Positions 1 to 5,068 of a DNA stretch of 5,068 nucleotides are shown here, piece by piece. The notes under the pieces were generated by a model. It saw nothing but the letters and a program-made list of their open reading frames with translations. It ran no database searches and was not told the origin of the DNA. Origin of the DNA: Planctomycetia bacterium (lineage in GTDB: Bacteria; Planctomycetota; Phycisphaerae; Phycisphaerales; SM1A02); contig SYGQ01000068.1 of NCBI GenBank assembly GCA_005799475.1, forward strand, positions 1 through 5,068, given 5' to 3'. Within the stretch, counting starts at the first letter, position 1. Each line of letters begins with the position of its first letter. The translations under genes were made by a program, and so were the position numbers.

Positions 1-591
1 CGAGAGCCACCAGAGTTGGGCACTCGAGAGTTCGAGCACGATCCATTCGTCGGGCCCGGCTCGTGCGCCCCCGAGGAGCGAGCCGCCAAAGTTGCCGCCG
101 ATGCGCGCGTGTCGTCCGGACGCGCGCAGCGCGAGCGCCGTCATGGCGGTCGTCGTTGACTTTCCTGCGCTGCCAGTGATGCCCACCACTCGCATCGCGT
201 TGAGGTGCCCCAACGCCAATCGGATCTCCGTCGTGACTGGCACCCCGGCCGACGCAGCCTCCTTGAGGAAATCATTCGCCCATGGCTGGGGGACCGCGGC
301 GTTGGCGACCACGAGTTCCGCTTGGGCAAAGTCGTCGCGGTGATGGCCGCCGAGCCGGAGTCGAACCCGCCCGTCAGCGATGGGTCCCGCGAGCGGACGA
401 AGGCTCTCCATGAGTTTGGCTTCAGGAGCTTGGTCCGTCAGACAGACTCGCGCACCGAGCTGGACAAGCCACTGCACCACGCCGAGTCCTCCGCCCCACT
501 GACCAAGTCCCATCACTGTGACGGTTCGTCCGGTGAACCACTGGCCCTCGCCGATTGGGGGCTCCGGCAGCGTGCTCCACGGTGCCTTCAC
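1..591 (-). CDS. murD: UDP-N-acetylmuramoyl-L-alanine--D-glutamate ligase (MurD), N-terminal part, cut by the left window edge
   Basis: MurD is the cytoplasmic ATP-dependent ligase that adds D-glutamate to UDP-MurNAc-L-Ala in peptidoglycan precursor synthesis. The frame is open from a GTG at 591 to base 1 with no stop, giving 197 residues of a protein normally about 450 long. Visible in order: a Rossmann-type nucleotide-sugar binding start (GLGQWGGG, residues 28-35), a GGHHRDDF segment followed by AELVVANAAVP, the TTEIRLAL segment that precedes the central domain, the P-loop GSAGKSTTT (140-148, Lys144), GGNFG (165-169) and ELSSAQL (187-193), whose Glu matches the catalytic-site Glu of MurD. 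This order is diagnostic of MurD rather than MurC, MurE or MurF. Departures from the E. coli enzyme are GSAGKST for GSNGKST, NAAVP for SPGIP and SSAQL for SSFQL. The start follows the mlaF-like stop by 4 bases, with a GGTGA-like sequence just upstream. The identification is firm; the exact start is moderately sure. Confidence 0.9.
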   Translation of the reverse strand, partial: MKAPWSTLPEPPIGEGQWFTGRTVTVMGLGQWGGGLGVVQWLVQLGARVCLTDQAPEAKLMESLRPLAGPIADGRVRLRLGGHHRDDFAQAELVVANAAVPQPWANDFLKEAASAGVPVTTEIRLALGHLNAMRVVGITGSAGKSTTTAMTALALRASGRHARIGGNFGGSLLGGARAGPDEWIVLELSSAQLWWLS

Positions 592-594
592 GCG

Positions 595-602
595 CTCACC
601 CC
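595..602 (-). promoter_or_regulatory. Possible ribosome binding site for murD
   Basis: The minus strand reads GGGGTGAG a few bases before the GTG at 591. It contains the TGA stop of the mlaF-like gene. The match to the anti-Shine-Dalgarno sequence is partial and the spacing short, so this is suggestive only, but it supports reinitiation right after the mlaF stop. Confidence 0.35.
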
Positions 603-1486
603 GGTCGTGCCGTGCCACTCGGCAAGAAACCGCGCTCGCCCGCATCGAGCCCGAGGAGGTCCTCCCGATAGTCGTCGGCGCTCCGACGCCGGGTGATGGG
701 ACCTTGAGCCGCGCCGCGCAGGAACTGATTCACGATCTGTTCGTCTTCGGGGAGGGCCGCGGCCTGCTCGGGCGACAGCGAGCGGATCCGTTCGAATTCG
801 GCGCGGGTGTCGTTCTTGAGGACGCGTCCACCGTCGAGCATCACCATCCGGTCGGCGATCGTGAACGCCGAATCCATTTCGTGTGTGACGACCACACTCG
901 TGACGCCGAAACTACGGGTCAGTTCAAGGATGAGTTGATCGATGTCGGCACTTGTGACAGGATCGAGGCCCGCGCTCGGCTCGTCATAGAAGAGGATCTT
1001 TGGGTCCATCGCCATCGCCCGGGCGAGCCCGGCCCGCTTCATCATGCCACCCGAAATCTGCGACGGGAGCTTGTTGGAATGTTCGCGGAGCCCTACCAAC
1101 TCCAACTTCATCTTCACAATCATCTCGATGACTTCCGGTGCGAGATCGGTGTGCTCCTTCAATGGGAGCGCCACATTCTCGCCCACTGTCAGTGACTGCA
1201 GGAGCGCAGCCGACTGGAAGAGGATTCCGAACTGCTTCCGGATTTCGTCGAACTGATCAGCGGTCAATGATCCCACCTCTTGACCGAGGAGCGAAATGGT
1301 GCCCGAGGTCGGCCGATGCGATCCAATCAGCAGGCGGAGGAGCGTCGTCTTGCCGCATCCCGAGCCTCCCATCACGACGAGGGTCTCGCCCGCAGCCACA
1401 TCGATGTCGACCCCAGAGAGGACGGTCTGCGTCCCGAATCGCTTGGTGAGCCCTCGCGCGCTGACGCGGATCTCAGCGCTTCCCAT
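596..1486 (-). CDS. mlaF: MlaF-type ABC transporter ATP-binding protein (phospholipid / MCE transport)
   Basis: A 296-residue cytoplasmic ATPase expected to power an MlaE-type permease that moves phospholipids or other lipids between membranes. All ABC motifs are intact: Walker A GGSGCGKTT (residues 40-48), Q-loop Gln91, signature ISGGMMKRAGLARAM (144-158), Walker B ILFYDEP (164-170), D-loop SAGLDP (171-176) and switch His202. The MlaF subfamily is indicated by the signature region and by the C-terminus, where QFLRGAAQGPI and then ADDYREDLLG resemble the QFL-G-GPV and AGDYHADLLPG tail I recall from E. coli MlaF; about 16 further residues follow. I chose the ATG at 1486 because GGAAGG lies 5 bases upstream and the ABC domain starts right after it; a start at 1540 would add 18 residues and deepen the overlap. 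The gene overlaps the preceding membrane-protein gene by 14 bases. No permease or MCE gene is adjacent. A related lipid or toluene-tolerance (Ttg2A-like) exporter ATPase is the alternative, which is the same family. Confidence 0.85.
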   Translation of the reverse strand: MGSAEIRVSARGLTKRFGTQTVLSGVDIDVAAGETLVVMGGSGCGKTTLLRLLIGSHRPTSGTISLLGQEVGSLTADQFDEIRKQFGILFQSAALLQSLTVGENVALPLKEHTDLAPEVIEMIVKMKLELVGLREHSNKLPSQISGGMMKRAGLARAMAMDPKILFYDEPSAGLDPVTSADIDQLILELTRSFGVTSVVVTHEMDSAFTIADRMVMLDGGRVLKNDTRAEFERIRSLSPEQAAALPEDEQIVNQFLRGAAQGPITRRRSADDYREDLLGLDAGERGFLPSGTARPG

Positions 1487-2144
1487 TGTCGCCTTCCGTG
1501 GACTCCTTGGGCGGTGGGTAGTGAAGTGCGCCGCGCACATCGTCGTGGATCGTCAGTTCCTCGAATCGCAGTGAGAACTGTCCGGTCGCATCCACAATCT
1601 GCATCCTGGCGGTTGAGCGAACGCGTCCGCGCTCGAACTCCAGCAGGTAGTCCGTCGAGAACGACTCCACGGCACTCGGCGGTCGGCTTCCCGCCGATGT
1701 TTGATCCATTTGCGAGGACTCAAACGAGCCGTATCGTCGCTTCAACTCCTCACAGAACGCTTGTGCTGCCTCCGGGGTGTTCCCCTCGGAAATCGTCGCG
1801 ACAAACGCGCGCTGAAACCCGGCGCCGTCGCCACGCATCCCGTCGCGCAGCGCGGCTTGAGGTCCAGTCACGAAGGGTTCGTAGATCGTGCGCCATGCCC
1901 ACTCCACGAGGGCACCCTGAAGCACTGTGGCCGTGACCCCTAGCACGATCGCAACGAAGGCGAGCCATCGCCCCCGCATTCGCCCGCCACGGGTCACGAA
2001 GAGCGCGGCGCCACCAACGGCGATGCCCGCAATGGTGCTCAGCGGGCAGCACACAACCAACGAGAGAATCAGTGAAGTGATCGCAAGCGCACTGGTTCGC
2101 GCCGGTCGTTCTTCGGTGCCGGGTAGAGCCATCGCGTTCGTCAT
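1473..2144 (-). CDS. DUF4190-type membrane protein with extracytoplasmic C-terminal domain (copy B)
   Basis: A 223-residue protein of unknown function. After a short polar N-terminus come a long hydrophobic stretch (about residues 19-51, with a CCP motif at 32-34), a GGRMRGRW turn and a second membrane segment (about 59-80). This matches the DUF4190 pattern of hydrophobic hairpin, basic/glycine turn and hydrophobic helix. Residues 85-205 form a soluble domain with helix-like EAAQAFCEELKRRYG (125-139) and strand-like FSTDYLLEFERG and FSLRFEELTIHD, suggestive of a small alpha+beta (cystatin/NTF2-like) fold; this fold is an inference. The ATG at 2144 lies 14 bases after the preceding stop; a second in-frame ATG at 2132 would remove four residues. 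No strong Shine-Dalgarno is seen. The overall plan matches the gene just upstream, so the two look like diverged tandem duplicates. The 3' end overlaps the mlaF-like start, which suggests coupling to the transporter ATPase. Function is not known. Confidence 0.82.
   Translation of the reverse strand: MTNAMALPGTEERPARTSALAITSLILSLVVCCPLSTIAGIAVGGAALFVTRGGRMRGRWLAFVAIVLGVTATVLQGALVEWAWRTIYEPFVTGPQAALRDGMRGDGAGFQRAFVATISEGNTPEAAQAFCEELKRRYGSFESSQMDQTSAGSRPPSAVESFSTDYLLEFERGRVRSTARMQIVDATGQFSLRFEELTIHDDVRGALHYPPPKESTEGDNGKR
1492..1497 (-). promoter_or_regulatory. Shine-Dalgarno sequence for the mlaF-like gene
   Basis: On the minus strand GGAAGG stands 5 bases before the ATG at 1486. It is the clearest ribosome site in the window and decides in favour of this ATG over one 54 bases upstream. 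It lies within the last codons of the preceding membrane-protein gene, so ribosomes finishing that gene reach it directly. Confidence 0.6.
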
Positions 2145-2158
2145 GCCATCGGAGCCTA

Positions 2159-2803
2159 TCACTTCGGATCGAGTGCGCCCGGGGGCGTCGTCGTCAGCGG
2201 GAATGAGATCGCGTCTGCCTCGAGGTTGATGCGCATCGACGAGAACCTCACTTGCGGAAGCCATGAAGTTGGATCCGTGGAGACCACGCACGCGACGCTT
2301 CCGACGCGAGTGGTCCCATCCCGTTCGAGCAAGAACCGAAAGGTGGCGAGCGTGGGCAGCCCGACTTCGGTCGAGGTCATCGTCACCGTTGTCACGACTG
2401 GCTTCCCGAGGCGGGTGTGCACCTGCTCCTGAAACGCGGCAAGCGCGGCGGGAGTCGAGTCCAACCACCACGCGGAGGGGTCGACTTCGCCCTGAATCAG
2501 TTGGGTGATGCCCTCGCGCACCTGCGATGTCATCGTCGCTTCGCTCGCGCGGGCGACGCGCTCCCCCACGACTCCAGCAAGCGTTCCCAGCAACACGCTC
2601 ACGACCATCGCCGCAAGGGCAAGGCCCACACCCCGCTTGGTCCCGCCGCTGCCACGAACTCTTACCCAGGCGATGACCGCAACGATGAGATTGAGCAAGG
2701 CGACCGCTGGGCAGCATGAGAGAAGCGCGCCAAGCGCCGCCACCATGGCGAGCGGCTCGATCGGCAGGGGAGAGTCCGGCTTCCGCGGTTCGCTCAGGGG
2801 CAA
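2159..2803 (-). CDS. DUF4190-like membrane protein with extracytoplasmic C-terminal domain (copy A), start uncertain
   Basis: A protein of about 214 residues, function unknown. Numbered from a TTG at 2803, it has a hydrophobic stretch at about 18-47 with CCP at 30-32, a GGTKRGVG turn (53-60), a second membrane helix (about 59-79) and a soluble C-terminal domain containing LAAFQEQVHTRLG and TLATFRFLLERDG. The only ATG (2746) lies inside the first hydrophobic stretch and would leave a 47-base gap after the protease stop and a 195-residue product. I favour the upstream TTG because the GG-x-x-RG turn then falls at residues 53-58, exactly as in copy B, and the CCP motif at nearly the same place. 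A CTG at 2797, overlapping the protease TGA, is also possible. No convincing ribosome site separates these options. The reading frame and stop are well supported by the hydrophobic pattern and resemblance to copy B; the start is not. Confidence 0.78.
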   Translation of the reverse strand: MPLSEPRKPDSPLPIEPLAMVAALGALLSCCPAVALLNLIVAVIAWVRVRGSGGTKRGVGLALAAMVVSVLLGTLAGVVGERVARASEATMTSQVREGITQLIQGEVDPSAWWLDSTPAALAAFQEQVHTRLGKPVVTTVTMTSTEVGLPTLATFRFLLERDGTTRVGSVACVVSTDPTSWLPQVRFSSMRINLEADAISFPLTTTPPGALDPK

Positions 2804-5068
2804 GCGCCCCACGCAGCCAAGATCGCGGAGAGGTCGATGGCATCGACCGATCCGCTGCCGTTGACATCGCCGCCTCCGGTGCCACCCCAGTTGGCGAGCA
2901 CGACCGAGAGGTCGGTGGCATTCACGGTCGAGTCGCCGTTGAGATCGGCTGGACACGCGACCGCACACGAGATGTTCAGCGCACCCGCTCCGCCGGCGCC
3001 GACCGACGCGCCCCCGAGACGGATGTAGTAGGTCGCACCCGCCACGGACATGAACGAAAGGCTTGAAGTCGATGCCGCGCAACCGACACCATTGTCGTTG
3101 CATGCGAGCACGGCCGAGGTCGAGATTGGGCAGGCGGGGTTGTTCACATACACGACGAGCCGGGTGTCGAACGCCGCCGTCGAACATGTGGACACCGTCG
3201 CCGTCCCCGCGCAGGTCGCCGCGTACCTGAACCAAACATCCTTGTAGATCGTCCCCGCACCATTGGCAGTGCAACTGCTCGGAATGCCGTTCGCGCTGTC
3301 AGTGGCGTTTGTGCTGTCGAACGAAGTGGCACCGATGGCGGCGGCCACCGCGCCCGCGCAATCATCGTTGGCCGGCGGAGGTGGAGGGGTCGTTGTGTAC
3401 ACCGAGACATCGTCGATAAACCAACTGTCGCCAGCATCATCGCCGTTGGTGCGGAAACGCAAGCGGAACTGGTTGTGGCGGGCTGCCGCCGGAAGCGTGT
3501 GCGTGTGGGTCGTGAAGACCGTCTGAACAGTCCCGTCGCTTGTGATCGTGTTGAGGACAACCCAGTCGAGCGAGCTGTTGAGGTATTCGACCGTGAGCGT
3601 TTCGCCCGTCTCGACGCCCGAGGACTCGACCTTGTACGACGCGGTCGCGGCGTCCGATCCGCCGAGCAAGATGAAGTTCGTACGAAGTTCATCGTCGTCG
3701 TAGGCGTTGACGCCGGTTGAATTCATGACGAGCGAATAGGGGGCGCTGGGCTCGTTCGTTGCCGAGGATGTCACGACGGCTCCGTCGTTGTAGGTCCATC
3801 GAGCGCTCGTGAGTGTCCCTGTGGCAAAGGGTTCGGTGAATGGGGCCGCCACTGGTGTGGGACGAGCGAAGTCGCACGAAACGGCGCTCGCGTACGCATT
3901 GATTTCGGCGATCGAGAGAGCATCGAGCTTGAGATTGGTGCCGGAGACACCGCCACACCCACCGTTGGCCGAACACATGATGTGGCAGGCCGATGTGCCC
4001 TGCGAGTCACAGTGCGTCGCGTCCCAGTTGTGGCCGAGCTCGTGCGCCGAGAGCGAGATGCGGTAGTTCAGCGTCGTCACATAGCGGCTCTCGACGACGC
4101 CGTACTGCCCAGAGGTGATCCCCATGCACACGCCGCCCAAGTACGCGAGGCCAATTGTCCCGCCCGAGAAGTTGTAACCAGAGAACATGTGGACAACATC
4201 GCGGAAGATCCCTGACTCGGGTGCCGTGGCCCATTTCGTCCCCAGCTCTGTGAGACGGCCGTCGATCGTCGTCGATGCATAGGGATCCGAGATCGTCGAA
4301 CGAATGACGACAGTCCCAAGTTCGAAGATGATGTTCACATCGCGGTCATAGACGGTGTTGACATTCGAGACAATGAGCTCGACATCGTTGAGCGTTGTTG
4401 CCACATTGCTCGCGTTCTTCTGGAAGAACTCGTAGTCGACCTCGCAGGCCAACTCGACCTGGGATGGCGTCGTGCCCGCGATGCCGCCTTCTGCGGATCC
4501 CGCGCTCGGAGCACCCGAGAGCGACGAGGCAGTCCGGTACTTCGCCACCGGGAACCCTGGGCGGCCCAACGCGCAGCCGCGTCCGTCGGGAATGGCATCG
4601 CTGGCAGCGAAAGAAACATGAGCGCCAGCGGGTGCCGAGGCGACAAAGTCGGTCGTGGGCTGGATCACCCAGGTCGTGCCGTCCTCGAGCCTGACCGTAC
4701 CGCTAAAGCCCGCACTGAGCAGCGAACCGGTGACGGCAGTTCCGGGTCGTCCCGCGATCTGTCCTCGGTAGGTTCTCACGGCCGGTAGTGTCACAGACTC
4801 AATCACACCGCTCCCGCGGTCGACGAGCAGTTGAAACGAGTCGCTGCGGATCGAGTGCTTGAACAGGTCGATCTGCGCGCTGCTGCCAGCAATCGGCGCG
4901 TTGAACGCGAACGCGCCTGGGAGATCGGTCGGTAGCACTGGCGCAAACGAGTCGAACCGTGAGAGTTCAGCAATCACGCGCACGCCTTCCTCTGCGCGCA
5001 CCGCCGTTCGGGGTGGCGTGACGGCACTCGCGTGAAGAACGGCGAGTGTGCCCAGGACTACAACGGAC
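2794..5068 (-). CDS. Secreted M12-type (reprolysin-like) zinc metalloprotease with C-terminal dockerin, start beyond the right window edge
   Basis: A secreted zinc endopeptidase; the substrate is unknown. The frame stays open to the window edge: upstream of a GTG at 5001 are 22 further codons including a signal-peptide core ending in HASA, so the true start is outside the window. Numbered from the GTG, residues 1 to about 175 look like a propeptide. The catalytic domain (about 180-375) has the metzincin zinc site HELGHNWDATH (320-330; His320, Glu321, His324, His330) and a likely Met-turn, HIMCS, with Met342. Residues 385-535 look like a MAM/jelly-roll beta-sandwich ending in DSWFIDDVSV. After a proline linker (TTPPPPPAND), residues 544-680 resemble a pre-peptidase C-terminal (PPC-like) beta domain. 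Two dockerin repeats (686-735) end in WGACP. All catalytic residues are present, so activity is expected. The stop at 2794 may overlap the next gene's start. Confidence 0.9.
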   Translation of the reverse strand, partial: SVVVLGTLAVLHASAVTPPRTAVRAEEGVRVIAELSRFDSFAPVLPTDLPGAFAFNAPIAGSSAQIDLFKHSIRSDSFQLLVDRGSGVIESVTLPAVRTYRGQIAGRPGTAVTGSLLSAGFSGTVRLEDGTTWVIQPTTDFVASAPAGAHVSFAASDAIPDGRGCALGRPGFPVAKYRTASSLSGAPSAGSAEGGIAGTTPSQVELACEVDYEFFQKNASNVATTLNDVELIVSNVNTVYDRDVNIIFELGTVVIRSTISDPYASTTIDGRLTELGTKWATAPESGIFRDVVHMFSGYNFSGGTIGLAYLGGVCMGITSGQYGVVESRYVTTLNYRISLSAHELGHNWDATHCDSQGTSACHIMCSANGGCGGVSGTNLKLDALSIAEINAYASAVSCDFARPTPVAAPFTEPFATGTLTSARWTYNDGAVVTSSATNEPSAPYSLVMNSTGVNAYDDDELRTNFILLGGSDAATASYKVESSGVETGETLTVEYLNSSLDWVVLNTITSDGTVQTVFTTHTHTLPAAARHNQFRLRFRTNGDDAGDSWFIDDVSVYTTTPPPPPANDDCAGAVAAAIGATSFDSTNATDSANGIPSSCTANGAGTIYKDVWFRYAATCAGTATVSTCSTAAFDTRLVVYVNNPACPISTSAVLACNDNGVGCAASTSSLSFMSVAGATYYIRLGGASVGAGGAGALNISCAVACPADLNGDSTVNATDLSVVLANWGGTGGGDVNGSGSVDAIDLSAILAAWGACP
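2797..2958 (-). repeat. Two dockerin-type calcium-binding repeats at the protease C-terminus
   Basis: The last 54 residues hold two copies of an EF-hand-like dockerin loop. Loop 1 is DLNGDSTVNATD (Asp686, Asn688, Asp690, Asn694, Asp697) and loop 2 is DVNGSGSVDAID (Asp712, Asn714, Ser716, Asp720, Asp723). Each is followed by a short helix ending in Trp-Gly (LSVVLANWGG and LSAILAAWGA). Such C-terminal repeats are widespread on secreted proteins of Phycisphaerae, where they may serve as surface-association tags rather than cellulosome parts; that role is an inference. Confidence 0.88.
4012..4044 (-). other. Zinc-binding catalytic motif HExxHxxxxxH of the metalloprotease
   Basis: These bases encode HELGHNWDATH. 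The three histidines bind zinc and the glutamate is the general base in the metzincin clan. A methionine in HIMCS, encoded at about 3976-3978, 12 residues downstream, is positioned as the Met-turn. Cysteines flank the site (TSACHIMCS and NGGCGG), suggesting disulfides in a secreted enzyme. Confidence 0.9.
5023..5067 (-). other. Signal-peptide hydrophobic core and predicted cleavage site of the metalloprotease
   Basis: The frame of the protease upstream of the GTG at 5001 reads SVVVLGTLAVLHASA and then VTPPRTAV. A run of small hydrophobic residues ending in A-S-A fits the h- and c-regions of a Sec signal peptide with cleavage after HASA. The basic n-region and start codon must lie to the right of the window. 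This is read directly from the sequence; cleavage is predicted. Confidence 0.75.

Noticed and set aside
141..343. Small open frames on both strands near the left edge.
   Set aside because: They are out of frame with the MurD reading frame, which is open from 591 to the window edge and carries ordered family motifs.
518..1195. A 225-codon open frame on the plus strand opposite the mlaF-like gene.
   Set aside because: It is antisense to a gene with every ABC motif intact. The translation has no recognisable motif; long antisense frames are expected in GC-rich coding DNA.
1280..1936. A 218-codon open frame on the plus strand.
   Set aside because: It is very rich in Arg, Ser and Pro, crosses the boundary of two real minus-strand genes and shows no domain; a frame shadow.
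2145..2158. The 14-base gap between the two membrane-protein genes as a promoter or terminator.
   Set aside because: It is too short for either and shows no inverted repeat or T-run.
2145..2921. Extending membrane protein B upstream to 2921 on the minus strand (482 residues).
   Set aside because: The extra N-terminal part is low-complexity Arg-rich sequence out of frame with membrane protein A and the protease; the DUF4190-like pattern begins only after the ATG at 2144.
2804..3274. Extending membrane protein A upstream to 3274 (371 residues).
   Set aside because: The extension overlaps the PPC-like and dockerin coding region in another frame and is full of Cys, Arg and Gly without domain logic.
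3144..3692. A 182-codon minus-strand frame within the protease gene.
   Set aside because: Its translation is dominated by Arg, Ser and Thr and it lies wholly inside the well-supported protease frame; a shadow.
4999..5001. GTG at 5001 as the true start of the metalloprotease.
   Set aside because: The frame stays open to the window edge and encodes a convincing signal-peptide core upstream, so the protein starts outside the window.

Overview
The window is an almost gap-free stretch of protein-coding DNA read entirely from the minus strand. It is GC-rich, uses GTG and probably TTG starts, and carries an extracellular metalloprotease that ends in a dockerin-like repeat of the kind common in Planctomycetota of the class Phycisphaerae. 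The lineage is an inference from that C-terminal domain and from the style of the DUF4190-type proteins and MurD. No RNA genes, mobile elements, CRISPR arrays or large intergenic regions are visible.

In transcription order (right to left) there are five genes. (1) A secreted zinc metalloprotease (5068 to 2794) whose start lies beyond the right edge; its signal-peptide core is visible upstream of the first start-like codon. (2) A small DUF4190-type membrane protein (about 2803 to 2159). (3) A second, similarly built membrane protein (2144 to 1473), probably an ancient tandem duplicate of the first. (4) An ABC ATPase of the MlaF type (1486 to 596), the energy subunit of phospholipid/MCE transport. 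(5) The N-terminal 197 residues of a MurD-type peptidoglycan ligase (591 to 1), which runs off the left edge.

The junctions are tight: an overlap of about 10 bases or a gap of 47 (depending on the start chosen), a 14-base gap, a 14-base overlap and a 4-base gap. This suggests co-transcription and possibly translational coupling. Four of the five products act in or on the cell envelope, and MurD makes the cytoplasmic precursor of the wall. The unexplained part is the pair of membrane proteins between the protease and the MlaF ATPase, together with the lack of any adjacent MlaE permease or MlaD/MCE gene. I see no clear evidence of a wholly new defence or mobile system; the best candidate for something undescribed is this paralogous pair and its link to the ATPase.
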